Assembly: GCA_948543815.1 (NCBI GenBank)
Contig: CAOVHW010000008.1
Location: 1 to 49,934 of the forward strand
DNA length: 49,934 bases
Origin: an uncultured Eubacteriales bacterium
GTDB lineage: Bacteria > Bacillota > Clostridia > Lachnospirales > CAMVHY01
Reading direction: 5' to 3'
A model generated the notes under the pieces. That model did no database searches and was not told the origin of the DNA. It was given only the letters and a program-made list of their open reading frames with translations. Below, in pieces: positions 33,233 to 42,431 of the stretch. The first letter of the stretch is position 1. The number at the start of each line of letters is the position of its first letter. A program made the position numbers and the translations under genes.

Positions 33233-33673
33233 TTGACTTTAAGCGAATTAAAACCGGCTCCAGGTTCAAAATCAAAACGTTTTCGTCGTGGTCGTGGCCA
33301 TGCTTCCGGTAACGGTAAAACTGCCGGCAGAGGTCATAAAGGTCAAAATGCAAGAAGTGGTGGCGGCGTACGTTTGGGTTTTGAGGGCGGACAAATGCCT
33401 CTATATAGAAGATTACCTAAACGCGGTTTTAAATGTATCAATTCAAAAGATATTGTCGTTATAAATCTTCGGCAGTTACAAAATTTTGAGGACGGCGCTG
33501 TTATCGATTTCGTTGCATTAAAATCAAAAGGTCTTGTTAGTAAATTACGTGACGGTATAAAAATTTTAGGCAGTGGCGACGTAAATAAAAAATTTACTGT
33601 TCGTGTTAATTATTTCAGTGAATCGGCTAAGAAAAAAATTGAAGCTGCCGGTGGCACAACTGAGGTGGTCTAG
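33233..33673 (+). CDS. rplO: 50S ribosomal protein L15
   Basis: Late-assembly protein of 146 residues with a long Gly/Arg-rich N-terminal extension (TLSELKPAPGSKSKRFRRGR, GNGKTAGRGHKGQNARSGGG), FEGGQMPLYRRLPKRGF, and a globular C-terminal domain. The start is TTG 33233 after AAGGAGG. Confidence 0.98.
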   Translation: MTLSELKPAPGSKSKRFRRGRGHASGNGKTAGRGHKGQNARSGGGVRLGFEGGQMPLYRRLPKRGFKCINSKDIVVINLRQLQNFEDGAVIDFVALKSKGLVSKLRDGIKILGSGDVNKKFTVRVNYFSESAKKKIEAAGGTTEVV

Positions 33674-34924
33674 TTGTTTAAAACTTTTGCGAAAGCCTGG
33701 AAGGTAAAAGATCTACGCAAAAGATTAATTTGTGTTTTTATTGCACTTTTTATTTATCGCTTAGGTGCACATATTTATTTACCTGCTTTGAATTTGAATT
33801 TACTTTTAGCGGCAAAAAATAGTTCCGGGTTTCAGCAATCTCTTTTCTCAATTATTGCCGGTGGTGGTTATGCGTCAATTTTTGCACTAGGAATTGGTCC
33901 GTATATTACCGCGTCAATTATTTTGCAATTATTAACGGTTGCGATTCCAAAGCTTGAACAGATAAAAAAAGAGGGCGAGGAAGGCCGTAAAAAAATTGAC
34001 CAATATACGCGAATTACGGCAATATTTTTGTCAATTATGCAAGGCGCCGGTTATATTTATACGTTGAAAAATATGTTTGTTTATAGCAATTATTTTGTGT
34101 ATGCAATTGCATTGATAGCTTTGGTGACCGGCTCAATGTTTGTTATGTGGCTTGGTGAATTTTTGACAGAGTTCGGTATTGGCAACGGTTCATCTTTTAT
34201 TATTTTTGCTAATATTTTGTCGGGATTGCCGAGCGGCGTTATGTCTTTATATTTATATGGCAGTGGTTCAGATATTTATAATTGGATTAAAATTTGCGTG
34301 CTCGTTCTTTTGTTTGTTATCTTAATTGGATTTGTAATTTGGGTGCAAGATGGCGAGCGAAGAATTCCTGTACAATATTCGAGTAAAATGGCAGGACAAT
34401 TTGCTGGTTCACAAAATTCTTATATTCCAATTAAAGTTAATATTGCCGGCGTTATGTCGATAATCTTTGCAATTTCACTTTTACAATTTCCAACGACGAT
34501 TTATCAATTGGTTAAATCAGTTAAGCTTGAAAAACTGATAAATTTTTTGTCAATAACTAATCCGTGGGGAACGTTCATTTATGTTGTTTTGATTTTTTGC
34601 TTTACTTTTTTTTATACTTCGTTCGCAATTAATCCGATTGAAATGGCGGAAAATATGAAAAAAAATGGTGGATTTATTCCCGGTATACGTCCGGGCAAAC
34701 CAACTTCCGATTATATTCAGGTAACTGTTGACAGATTGTCATGGATAGGTGCAGTTTTTTATTCTGTAATTGCAATTATGCCCGTGATTTTTCAGTGGAT
34801 TTTTGGATTTAAAGTTGGTTTTGGTGGAACAACTTTGTTGATTGTTACTGGTGTTGCTTTGGAAATTATCAATCAACTTGAGTCACAGTTATTGATGCGG
34901 CACTATAAAGGTTTTTTAAGCTGA
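33674..34924 (+). CDS. secY: Preprotein translocase channel subunit SecY
   Basis: Central pore of the Sec translocon, 416 residues with ten hydrophobic helices. Landmarks are WKVKDLRKRLICVFIALFIY, the plug region after LFSIIAGGGYASIFALG, IGPYITASIILQLL, GIGNGSSFIIFANI, GERRIPVQYSSKM, and FIPGIRPGKPTSDYI. TTG 33674 directly follows the rplO stop, with GAGGTGG upstream. It keeps its usual place in the spc operon. Confidence 0.98.
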   Translation: MFKTFAKAWKVKDLRKRLICVFIALFIYRLGAHIYLPALNLNLLLAAKNSSGFQQSLFSIIAGGGYASIFALGIGPYITASIILQLLTVAIPKLEQIKKEGEEGRKKIDQYTRITAIFLSIMQGAGYIYTLKNMFVYSNYFVYAIALIALVTGSMFVMWLGEFLTEFGIGNGSSFIIFANILSGLPSGVMSLYLYGSGSDIYNWIKICVLVLLFVILIGFVIWVQDGERRIPVQYSSKMAGQFAGSQNSYIPIKVNIAGVMSIIFAISLLQFPTTIYQLVKSVKLEKLINFLSITNPWGTFIYVVLIFCFTFFYTSFAINPIEMAENMKKNGGFIPGIRPGKPTSDYIQVTVDRLSWIGAVFYSVIAIMPVIFQWIFGFKVGFGGTTLLIVTGVALEIINQLESQLLMRHYKGFLS

Positions 34925-34943
34925 GTTTCGGAGTTGGCGGAAA

Positions 34944-35588
34944 ATGAATTTGATTTTTTTCGGTGCGCCAGGTGTTGGGAAAGGTACTCAAGCAAGATTG
35001 ATTGCTAAAAATTTTAATCTTAAACACATTTCAATTGGTGATTTATTACGCAAACAAGTTGCATTAAAAACTCCAATTGGTTTACAAATTAGTGATTTGA
35101 TTAGTAAAGGGCAACTTGTTTCTGATGAATTGGCAACGCAAGTTTTAAAAAGTGAATTACCAAATGAAAATTTTGTTTTGGACGGCTATCCACGCACATT
35201 AAATCAGGCAAAAATCCTTGACAAAATGAATTTAAAAATTGACAAAGTTATTTATGTTGAGCTTGATGATAAATTAATTATTGAACGGATGTCGGGCAGA
35301 AAAGTTTGTCCTGCTTGCGGTGAAATGTATCATGATTTCTATTATTCACCGCAAAAGTCAAATGTATGCGATAATTGCGGTAATAATTTGGTTGTGCGTG
35401 ATGACGATAAGGTTATGACTGTACTTGAACGCTTAAAAATCTTTCATAGTTTGGCTGAACCTATTATTGATTTCTATTCGGCAAAAAAAATTTTATTGCG
35501 CGTCAATGGCTCTTTACCTATCGCTCAAATTTCTGACTTCATTATTAATTTGTTGAAGGAGGGAAATTTTAATGCCCGTTACTATTAA
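34944..35588 (+). CDS. adk: Adenylate kinase
   Basis: Interconverts ATP+AMP and 2 ADP. The 214-residue long form begins with the P-loop FFGAPGVGKGTQA and has HISIGDLLRKQV, LDGYPRTLNQA and a zinc-binding lid with CPACGEMYH and CDNCG. The 3' end overlaps map by 17 bp. Confidence 0.97.
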   Translation: MNLIFFGAPGVGKGTQARLIAKNFNLKHISIGDLLRKQVALKTPIGLQISDLISKGQLVSDELATQVLKSELPNENFVLDGYPRTLNQAKILDKMNLKIDKVIYVELDDKLIIERMSGRKVCPACGEMYHDFYYSPQKSNVCDNCGNNLVVRDDDKVMTVLERLKIFHSLAEPIIDFYSAKKILLRVNGSLPIAQISDFIINLLKEGNFNARYY

Positions 35589-36327
35589 AAGTAATTCTGA
35601 AATAAATAAGATGCGGTTAGCCGGCAAAGTTGTTGCCAAAACTTTTGAACATATCAGAAAAAATATTCGGCCCGCTGTTACTACTGAATATCTCGATAAA
35701 TTAGCTGATGAGTTCATAAAAAGTCAAAATGCTTTACCATCTTTTAAAAATTATCGTGGCTATCCTGCTTCAATTTGCGTATCAATCAACCAAGAAGTTA
35801 TTCATGGAATCCCTAGCAAAAGAAAATTATGTGATGGCGATATCGTTAGTATTGATTTAGGTGCTATCTTAAATGGTTATCATGGTGATGCGGCCAGAAC
35901 TTTTATTGTCGGTAAAACTTCATCCGAAAATGAAAAATTAGTTGAAGTTACTCAACAAAGTTTCTTTGAGGGTATTAAATTTGCTAAGGCTGGTTGTCAT
36001 CTCTTTGATATTTCTGCGGCGATTCAGGATTTTGTTGAAGCTAATGGTTTTTCAGTTGTAAAAGATTATGTTGGGCATGGAATTGGAACACAAATGCATG
36101 AGGCTCCTGAAATTCCAAATTACCGTCAAAATCGTCGCGGTATTAAGTTAGAGAGTGGGATGACACTCGCTATCGAACCTATGGTTAATATCGGTACGGA
36201 TAAAATTATTTTACAAAGTGATGGTTGGACCGTTATTACTGCTGATAATTCATATGCCGCTCATTATGAAAATACTATTTTAATAACAGATAGTGAGCCC
36301 GAAATTTTAACTGCTACTGATTTTTAA
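35572..36327 (+). CDS. map: Methionine aminopeptidase, type I
   Basis: Removes the initiator Met. The 251-residue product has the metal ligands: Asp in VSIDLGA, Asp in GYHGDAARTF, His in VGHGIGTQMHE, and Glu in MTLAIEPM and HYENTILI. ATG 35572 has GAAGGAGGG, located inside adk. Confidence 0.97.
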   Translation: MPVTIKSNSEINKMRLAGKVVAKTFEHIRKNIRPAVTTEYLDKLADEFIKSQNALPSFKNYRGYPASICVSINQEVIHGIPSKRKLCDGDIVSIDLGAILNGYHGDAARTFIVGKTSSENEKLVEVTQQSFFEGIKFAKAGCHLFDISAAIQDFVEANGFSVVKDYVGHGIGTQMHEAPEIPNYRQNRRGIKLESGMTLAIEPMVNIGTDKIILQSDGWTVITADNSYAAHYENTILITDSEPEILTATDF

Positions 36328-36349
36328 TTTTTTTAAGTGGTGATTCTTT

Positions 36350-36604
36350 TTGATTGGCAATATTGTTTTTTCCAAGTGCGGCCATGATAAAGGTAAAATC
36401 TTTGTCGTTATTAATCAAGATGATAGCTACTATTATCTTGCTGATGGAAGGTATCGTTTAATTGACCGCCCTAAGAAAAAAAAAATTAAGCATGTTCAAT
36501 TTACTAACTATTCCTGTTCCGAACTCTTACCTCTCTTACTTAATAATTCTTGCTCGGATATTGATATTAGAAATTCTATTAAAAAATTTGAGGAGCGTGA
36601 TTAA
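36350..36604 (+). CDS. KOW-domain RNA-binding protein (L14e/YlxQ-position family)
   Basis: 84-residue protein that in many Clostridia and Negativicutes sits between map and infA. It has a KOW-like start IGNIVFSKCGHDKGKIFVVI and the segment YLADGRYRLIDRPKKKKIKH. Ribosome association is inferred from the domain and location. The start is TTG 36350 after AAGTGGTGATT. Confidence 0.88.
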   Translation: MIGNIVFSKCGHDKGKIFVVINQDDSYYYLADGRYRLIDRPKKKKIKHVQFTNYSCSELLPLLLNNSCSDIDIRNSIKKFEERD

Positions 36605-36606
36605 TC

Positions 36607-36825
36607 TTGTCTAAGGATGATGTTATCGAAGTTGAGGGTACTGTTATCGAAAAATTACCTAATGCTCTCTTTAAAGTCGAATTACCTAATGGCCATCTTA
36701 TTATTGCTCATATATCCGGTAAGTTACGCATTAACTTCATAAGAATTATTCCGGGTGATAAGGTTTTGGTCGAAATGTCTCCTTATGACCTCTCAAAAGG
36801 TAGAATTGTTTGGCGTGATAAATAA
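36607..36825 (+). CDS. infA: Translation initiation factor IF-1
   Basis: Binds the 30S A site during initiation. The 72-residue OB-fold protein contains DDVIEVEGTVIEKLPNALFK, LIIAHISGKLRINFIRI, GDKVLVEMSPYDLSKGRIVW. The start is TTG 36607, two bases after the KOW gene, with GAGGAG upstream. Confidence 0.97.
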   Translation: MSKDDVIEVEGTVIEKLPNALFKVELPNGHLIIAHISGKLRINFIRIIPGDKVLVEMSPYDLSKGRIVWRDK

Positions 36826-36843
36826 AAGGATGGTGACTATCTT

Positions 36844-36957
36844 ATGCATGTAAGTGCTTCTGTTAAGCCTAGATGTGAGAAATGTAAAATCGTAAAACGT
36901 AAGGGCCGTGTTTATGTTATCTGCTCTAATCCTAAGCATAAACAACGTCAAGGTTAA
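36844..36957 (+). CDS. rpmJ: 50S ribosomal protein L36
   Basis: 37 residues, beginning MHVSASVKPRCEKCKIVKRK and ending NPKHKQRQG. The zinc ligands are present (Cys 11, 14 and 27, then His 32), so this is the zinc-binding form. Position 2 is His where Lys is usual. AAAGGATGGTGA precedes the ATG. Confidence 0.96.
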   Translation: MHVSASVKPRCEKCKIVKRKGRVYVICSNPKHKQRQG

Positions 36958-36968
36958 GGAGGTGTATT

Positions 36969-37337
36969 ATGGCTCGTATTGCTGGTGTTGATTTGCCACG
37001 TGAAAAACGTGTCGAAATTGGTTTGACCTATATCTTTGGTATCGGTCGTAAAAGTTCTAATAAAATTTTAAATGAGGCAAATGTAAATCCTGATACCAGA
37101 GTTCGTGATTTAACTGATGATGAAGTATCTAGAATTCGCGACGTAATTACTAAATCTCAAAAAGTTGAAGGTGATTTACGTAGTGAAATCGCTTTGAATA
37201 TTAAACGTTTAATAGAAATTGGATGCTATCGTGGTGTCCGTCATAGACTTGGCTTACCAGTTCGTGGTCAAAGTACTAAAACTAACGCGCGTACTCGTAA
37301 AGGTCCAAGACGTACTGTTGCTAATAAGAAAAAATAA
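36969..37337 (+). CDS. rpsM: 30S ribosomal protein S13
   Basis: Head protein contacting P-site tRNA, 122 residues. It begins ARIAGVDLPREKRVEIGLTY and has GIGRKSSNKIL, RGVRHRLGLPVRGQSTKTNA and a basic tail. AAGGAGG is upstream. It starts the alpha-operon segment. Confidence 0.98.
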   Translation: MARIAGVDLPREKRVEIGLTYIFGIGRKSSNKILNEANVNPDTRVRDLTDDEVSRIRDVITKSQKVEGDLRSEIALNIKRLIEIGCYRGVRHRLGLPVRGQSTKTNARTRKGPRRTVANKKK

Positions 37338-37350
37338 CGGAGGTGCTTAA

Positions 37351-37743
37351 ATGGCTCAGACTAAAAAAGTTGTAAAAAAACGTCGTACTAAAAAATCAGT
37401 TGACCGTGGTCAAGCTCATATCCAATCTACTTTTAATAATACTATCGTAACAATAACTGACCTTAAAGGTAATACTGTATCATGGTCTAGTGCCGGTCAA
37501 TTAAATTTTAAAGGCTCTAAAAAATCTACTCCTTATGCCGCTCAAATGGCTGCTGATAATGCCGCTCGTATCGCTCGTGAGTATGGAATGAAAACGGTTG
37601 AAGTTTATGTAAAAGGTCCTGGTAGCGGACGTGAAGTTGCTATCCGTGCATTACAATCTGCTGGTTTAGAAGTTACTATGATTAAAGACGTAACGCCTGT
37701 TCCACATAATGGATGTAGGCCGCCAAAACGTAGAAGAGTTTAA
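37351..37743 (+). CDS. rpsK: 30S ribosomal protein S11
   Basis: Platform protein near the E site. The 130-residue product has AHIQSTFNNTIVTITDLKGN, SSAGQLNFKGSKKSTPYAAQ, VYVKGPGSGREVAIRAL and PHNGCRPPKRRRV at the end. CGGAGG is upstream. Confidence 0.98.
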   Translation: MAQTKKVVKKRRTKKSVDRGQAHIQSTFNNTIVTITDLKGNTVSWSSAGQLNFKGSKKSTPYAAQMAADNAARIAREYGMKTVEVYVKGPGSGREVAIRALQSAGLEVTMIKDVTPVPHNGCRPPKRRRV

Positions 37744-37756
37744 GGAGGTGTTATAA

Positions 37757-38383
37757 TTGGCTAGATATACTGGTCCTGTTTGCAGATTATGTAGACGTGA
37801 GGGCGAGAAACTTTATTTAAAAGGTGAAAAATGTACGGGAAATAATTGCTCATTTAATAAAAGAGGTTATGCACCAGGTCAACATGGTACGGCTAAGAAA
37901 AAAATTTCTGAATATGGATTACAACTTCGTGAGAAACAAAAAGCTAAAAGAATTTACGGAGTTTTAGAAGCACAATTTAGAAATTATTTCAAAAAAGCTG
38001 ATAAAATGTCTGGCATTACTGGTGAAAATTTATTAATATTACTTGAGAAACGTCTTGATAATGTTGTATATCGTTTAGGATTTGGACGTTCACGTGCTGA
38101 GGCACGCCAAATTGTTCGCCATAATCATATTCGTGTTAATGGCAAGAAAGTTAATATCCCTTCATATATTGTAAAAGTTGGCGACATTATCGAGGTAAAA
38201 GGAAATAGTGAGCCAATTCAAAGATTTAAAGATGTAGTTGAGTCAACAGCTTCACGAATTGTACCGCAATGGTTGAATTCAGATTTAACAAATTTTAAAG
38301 GTACAGTTTTAAGTGACCCAACTCGTGCACAAATTGATTCATCAGTTAATGAAACTTTAATTGTTGAGTTGTATTCTAAATAG
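37757..38383 (+). CDS. rpsD: 30S ribosomal protein S4, zinc form
   Basis: Primary 16S-binding protein; in other bacteria it regulates its own operon. The 208-residue product has four N-terminal Cys (CRLCRREG and CTGNNC) for zinc, then KRGYAPGQHG and the S4 domain RLDNVVYRLGFGRSRAEARQ. The start is TTG 37757 after AAGGAGG. Confidence 0.98.
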   Translation: MARYTGPVCRLCRREGEKLYLKGEKCTGNNCSFNKRGYAPGQHGTAKKKISEYGLQLREKQKAKRIYGVLEAQFRNYFKKADKMSGITGENLLILLEKRLDNVVYRLGFGRSRAEARQIVRHNHIRVNGKKVNIPSYIVKVGDIIEVKGNSEPIQRFKDVVESTASRIVPQWLNSDLTNFKGTVLSDPTRAQIDSSVNETLIVELYSK

Positions 38384-38404
38384 TAAATAAAAAGGAGGTT
38401 TTAT

Positions 38405-39364
38405 TTGGTGTTTGAGTTTGAAAAACCTCGTATAGAAATTGTTCAAGATTCTGATGATGGAAAGTATGGTAAATTTGTTGCGGGACCATTTGAACGTGGT
38501 TATGGCACAACTTTAGGAAATTCATTAAGACGTGTTTTATTGTCATCAATTCCGGGTGTTGCCGTTAGCAATATAAAAATAGATGGAGTCTTGCACGAAT
38601 TTAGTAGTATTCCGGGCGTCAAAGAAGATGTCATAGAAATAATCTTGAATTTAAAAAAACTAGCTATCAAAAATTATTCTGACCATTTTGAATCTGGGAC
38701 CGCTTATATCGAAAAATCAGGTGAGTGTGAAATTACGGCTGCCGATATCAATATCGGTAATGATTTAGAGATTATCAACAAAGATTTGCATATAGCAACT
38801 TTGTCGTCGCCCGATAGTAAATTAGCTATTGAAATGACAGTTACGGCTGGTTGTGGATATGTTAGCGCGGAAAAAAATAAAGAATTATCATCTGAGATTG
38901 GAGTTATTCCAATTGATTCAATTTACGGGCCAATTGAGCGTGTAAATTTTTCGGTTGAGAATACGCGTGTTGGAAATATTACAGATTATGATAAAATAAT
39001 TTTTGAGATATGGACGAATGGAACGATAACGGCTAGCGATTCTTTAAGTTGTGCGGCACAAATCATAAGTAATCATCTTGACAGTTTTATTAGTATTACG
39101 GAAATGACAAATGAAGTTGAAGAAGTTAAGACTGTAAAAAGAGAGTTTGATACTGAAAAATTTGTGAAGCAACCGATTGAGGAATTAGAATTTTCAGTGC
39201 GCGCTTATAATTGTTTGAAACGCGCCGGGATAAATACGATTGAGGAACTTTTGAATAAAACTCAGGAAGATATGTTAAAGGTTCGGAATTTGGGTAGAAA
39301 ATCTTATGAAGAAGTTATTAATCGCTTGACAGATTTAGGTTTGTCGCTTAAAGAAAGCGAATAA
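38405..39364 (+). CDS. rpoA: RNA polymerase subunit alpha
   Basis: Assembles RNA polymerase and contacts UP elements. The 319-residue product has the N-terminal dimer domain (GPFERGYGTTLGNSLRRVLL, SSIPGVAVSNIKIDGVLHEF) and the C-terminal domain LEFSVRAYNCLKRAGINTIE with KVRNLGRKSYEEV. TTG 38405 and GTG 38408 are both well spaced from AAAGGAGG; GTG would give the family start MFEFEKPRI. Confidence 0.98.
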   Translation: MVFEFEKPRIEIVQDSDDGKYGKFVAGPFERGYGTTLGNSLRRVLLSSIPGVAVSNIKIDGVLHEFSSIPGVKEDVIEIILNLKKLAIKNYSDHFESGTAYIEKSGECEITAADINIGNDLEIINKDLHIATLSSPDSKLAIEMTVTAGCGYVSAEKNKELSSEIGVIPIDSIYGPIERVNFSVENTRVGNITDYDKIIFEIWTNGTITASDSLSCAAQIISNHLDSFISITEMTNEVEEVKTVKREFDTEKFVKQPIEELEFSVRAYNCLKRAGINTIEELLNKTQEDMLKVRNLGRKSYEEVINRLTDLGLSLKESE

Positions 39365-39384
39365 AAAAATTTGGAGGTGAAAAA

Positions 39385-39915
39385 ATGCGAGGCTATAGAA
39401 AATTAGGATTTGCTAGTAAAGAACGTAAAGCTGCTTTGCGTAAATTGACAACAGATTTATTATATTATGGCCGCGTAACAACGACGGTTACTAGAGCAAA
39501 AGAAGTTAGACGAATGGCGGAAAAAATGATAACGCTTGCACGAAAAGAACATACAAATTTTACACAGGTTACTGTTACGGCAAAAATTCCTAAAAAAGAT
39601 AAAGATGGTAAGAGAATTCGTCAAGAATTAAATGGTAAAAGAGTTGAAATTTTTGAGCAAGTAGAAAAGACAATAAAGAAAGACAGTTCGTCAAGACTTA
39701 ATGCTCGTAGAAAAATGATGGCTGTTTTTTACCCGGTAACGGAATTGCCACAAGGTGCTAAGAAGAAAAAAGCGGCTAAAGTTGATTTGGTAAAAAAAAT
39801 GTTTGATGAAATCGGGCCAAAATATGCACAGCGTAATGGTGGATATACAAGAATAATTAAGATTGGGTTGCGTAAAGGTGACGCAGCGCCAATGGCAATA
39901 ATTGAATTAGTTTAA
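39385..39915 (+). CDS. rplQ: 50S ribosomal protein L17, long form
   Basis: Protein at the tunnel exit. It begins RGYRKLGFASKERKAALRKL and ends YTRIIKIGLRKGDAAPMAII. At 176 residues it is about 60 longer than E. coli or Bacillus L17 owing to a lysine-rich insertion (about residues 60-140). Long L17 variants are known in other Bacillota. TTGGAGG is upstream. It is the last gene of the supercluster. Confidence 0.97.
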   Translation: MRGYRKLGFASKERKAALRKLTTDLLYYGRVTTTVTRAKEVRRMAEKMITLARKEHTNFTQVTVTAKIPKKDKDGKRIRQELNGKRVEIFEQVEKTIKKDSSSRLNARRKMMAVFYPVTELPQGAKKKKAAKVDLVKKMFDEIGPKYAQRNGGYTRIIKIGLRKGDAAPMAIIELV

Positions 39916-39926
39916 TATTTTTCGTG

Positions 39927-39960
39927 AAACGGAATTGTTTAATTACAGTTTCGTTTTTTT
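39927..39960 (+). terminator. Terminator of the ribosomal supercluster
   Basis: AAACGGAATTGT (39927-39938) pairs with ACAGTTTCGTTT (39945-39956), 12 pairs with two wobbles, loop TTAATT, followed by a T-run. Confidence 0.82.
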
Positions 39961-39987
39961 TGTAAAAAAACAGCCATAAGGCTGTTT
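39961..39987 (-). terminator. Terminator of the leftward chrA-hlyD unit
   Basis: AAACAGCC (39968-39975) and GGCTGTTT (39980-39987) pair around ATAA; on the minus strand the stem is followed by T7. It overlaps the stop codon of the adaptor gene. Confidence 0.85.
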
Positions 39988-41422
39988 AATGTTCGATAAT
40001 TTTTTGATTGTCGGAAACATTTTCTGCGTTTGTTATTATTCGGTCATAAATTTTTATTGTCGGATTCAATTTTGGTTCGATAATAACAAAACCAGTTGTG
40101 GGTAAATCGTCAGGATAATTTATTTTTTTAAATTCGGTAATTCCTGTGTTTGCAATGTAAATGCCACGAATTTTTTTTAATTGATTAAGTTTAAAAATTT
40201 TTTCGCCTGCATTTATAATATCACCGGATTTTAAATTTTGAGATTCAGCATAAAAATAATTTTCATCTGAGTCATAAATTTTGATTGGAACTTCAACATT
40301 TTGTTTAGTAACAGTATGATTTTTGTTGGCAAATTCGGGAGGGATTTTGAACAAATTTTTTTTAACTATTGCTGAGATTGGGATTTTAAATCCGCGACGA
40401 CTCGTATCTTTTAATTTGAATTTTATATTTCGCATATCAAGAAAGTTTTGTACGAATCTATTAGTTTTCAAAATTAACAAGCTTTCATTTTTATTTTTAC
40501 GTAAAATTTTTTGTACGGCGAATTCAATTGGTACATACGTATTTTTTTGTTCGACGTAAATTATTTTTGACGAATTTTCTTCAATATCTTCAATATCTTT
40601 ATTTTTTACACGCGCAGCAATGTACCAATCATTTGACTCAATAATTTTAAAAATCACTTCATCTTTGTTTACAATGTTGTTAAATTTACGCGATTGCGAT
40701 TTTATATTTAATTGTTCAAATGTCAAATCATTTATCTTTTCTATAGTAAAATTATTTTCCAAACTGTCTGTGAAGTATGAAACGATGCCCGATTGATTGG
40801 CAATAATATTTGATATATTTTTTTTGATTTTTTGTTCTATGTCTGATTTTTTTTCAGACATTTCTTTTACGTTACCATGATTTTCTGTAAGCAATATTTG
40901 ATTGCGCAAGTCTATATTATTTTGCAGAGAAGACAAGAAATTATTTATTTTGTCAATATCATTTTGCGAACAAAGATAAATGTTTTCATCTACTATTTTT
41001 TCAATTTGCAAGTTCGCATTTTTAATATCATCGCGAAACAGAGAAATTTCACTGCGTTTTTTTTGCATGGCAAATATGTCGTTATTTATTTGTGAGAGTT
41101 CGTTTTCAAGTTTATCAACCGAAGTTTTGTCTTGTATCGTGCATACGATAGAATTTTTTTTTGCAACTTCATTGTCATGTAAATTTGGAGTTACTAATCC
41201 AGCTTTTGTTGCCGTGTAGATTTTTTCATCTTTTATAATTATTCCATTGATGATTTGCGAATTGTCAGATTGTGCATACTCAACTAATGTTGTGTTAATT
41301 TTTTTTTGTGTAAAAAATGAAAAAAAATAGCCAAAAACATAAATTATAATGACAAAAAAAACTATGTAAAAAAAGTTGCGGCCAGACATTTTTTTCGCCG
41401 ATTTTTTTTTAATGTAAATCAT
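39986..41422 (-). CDS. HlyD-like membrane-anchored adaptor protein
   Basis: 478-residue protein with one N-terminal membrane helix (about residues 17-37), a barrel-sandwich start (INGIIIKDEKIYTATKAGLV), a long coiled coil (about 95-205, KLENELSQINNDIFAMQKKR), a return hybrid strand (IANQSGIVSYFTD) and beta-barrel domains. This is the layout of HlyD/MFP adaptors common in Clostridia near division or c-di-AMP genes. No ABC transporter or outer-membrane partner is adjacent, so the role is open. It is the last gene of the unit, 13 bp after cdaR. Confidence 0.8.
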   Translation of the reverse strand: MIYIKKKSAKKMSGRNFFYIVFFVIIIYVFGYFFSFFTQKKINTTLVEYAQSDNSQIINGIIIKDEKIYTATKAGLVTPNLHDNEVAKKNSIVCTIQDKTSVDKLENELSQINNDIFAMQKKRSEISLFRDDIKNANLQIEKIVDENIYLCSQNDIDKINNFLSSLQNNIDLRNQILLTENHGNVKEMSEKKSDIEQKIKKNISNIIANQSGIVSYFTDSLENNFTIEKINDLTFEQLNIKSQSRKFNNIVNKDEVIFKIIESNDWYIAARVKNKDIEDIEENSSKIIYVEQKNTYVPIEFAVQKILRKNKNESLLILKTNRFVQNFLDMRNIKFKLKDTSRRGFKIPISAIVKKNLFKIPPEFANKNHTVTKQNVEVPIKIYDSDENYFYAESQNLKSGDIINAGEKIFKLNQLKKIRGIYIANTGITEFKKINYPDDLPTTGFVIIEPKLNPTIKIYDRIITNAENVSDNQKIIEH

Positions 41423-41435
41423 AAATTTCTCCCAC

Positions 41436-42431
41436 TTAATTTGTTTTTTCGATGTTAAGCGTAATTAAAATTTTATCTGTGCTGCCTTTTTTTATTTGTA
41501 CACCATCTTGGAGCAAGTCATTTAAGTTATACGTAATGGTTTTTGACAGTGAAGCTTGGTCGATATCGATTGGTGGCAATTTTATCGATTCGAGATTATT
41601 TTTTTTGTCGCCTATTATTTCAATTTCTTTCGGCTCGTAATCAATACTTTTTAAAGTGTAACCGTTTGCAACTTTTCCGATTGTTTCAGGTTTTTCGACA
41701 GCAATAGTTTTATATGAATCAATTTCGATTGACACTTTAACTTCATTGTTACTTAAAGTTAAACTATCTGTTACATCGTTATCATTTTTATCATAAATTT
41801 TAATGGGAGATTTTGTGGAAATATTTTTTGACGCGCCACTCGTAGAAAGATTCAAATTAATTGGTTTTATTGTTTCAATTATTGACTGTGCGCCGGAAAT
41901 TTGTATAATTTCTGGTTCAATATTTATTTCTTTTATATAATAATTTTTTGCGGGACTTCCATCATTTTCGTAATAAATTTGTTGACTAATTGTAACAAAT
42001 TTATCGAGCAAAATATCAACTTTTGATGGATAAACATTTGTAATTTGGTAGCGTGATGAGTTCAAATAATTTGAGAAAGCAATATTTACTGGCATACTAA
42101 AATTTTCGCCGATATATTTTTGATATGAAGAATCGATATCTTTGAAATTTATGCTTGCCTTTAAATTGTCCGAGTTTTGTTTTATGAATTTTAAATCATT
42201 TCGTGTTGCTTGGACTTGTACATCAATTCGGCTTTCACTAATTTTTTTTTCATTGAGCAAAATAAAATCGTTTGCCTGCAAATTTTTAATATTTGCAAGT
42301 TCAAGTGGCAATGAATAAGTTTTTGTAACTGTTGGATCGTTTACATTTACCGCAATTATCCACAAAATTATTGCGATAGCGAACGATGCGAGTTTGAGCA
42401 AAATATTTTTGGTAAAAGGAATTTTATTCAT
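41436..42431 (-). CDS. cdaR: CdaR, YbbR-domain regulator of diadenylate cyclase
   Basis: Membrane-anchored extracytoplasmic regulator of CdaA. The 331-residue product has an N-terminal helix (LASFAIAIILWIIAVNV) and several YbbR beta domains with repeating features such as YPSKVDILLD, IEPEIIQISGAQS and YEPKEIEIIGDKK. It overlaps cdaA by 8 bp, with GGAGGCGA upstream. Confidence 0.93.
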   Translation of the reverse strand: MNKIPFTKNILLKLASFAIAIILWIIAVNVNDPTVTKTYSLPLELANIKNLQANDFILLNEKKISESRIDVQVQATRNDLKFIKQNSDNLKASINFKDIDSSYQKYIGENFSMPVNIAFSNYLNSSRYQITNVYPSKVDILLDKFVTISQQIYYENDGSPAKNYYIKEINIEPEIIQISGAQSIIETIKPINLNLSTSGASKNISTKSPIKIYDKNDNDVTDSLTLSNNEVKVSIEIDSYKTIAVEKPETIGKVANGYTLKSIDYEPKEIEIIGDKKNNLESIKLPPIDIDQASLSKTITYNLNDLLQDGVQIKKGSTDKILITLNIEKTN

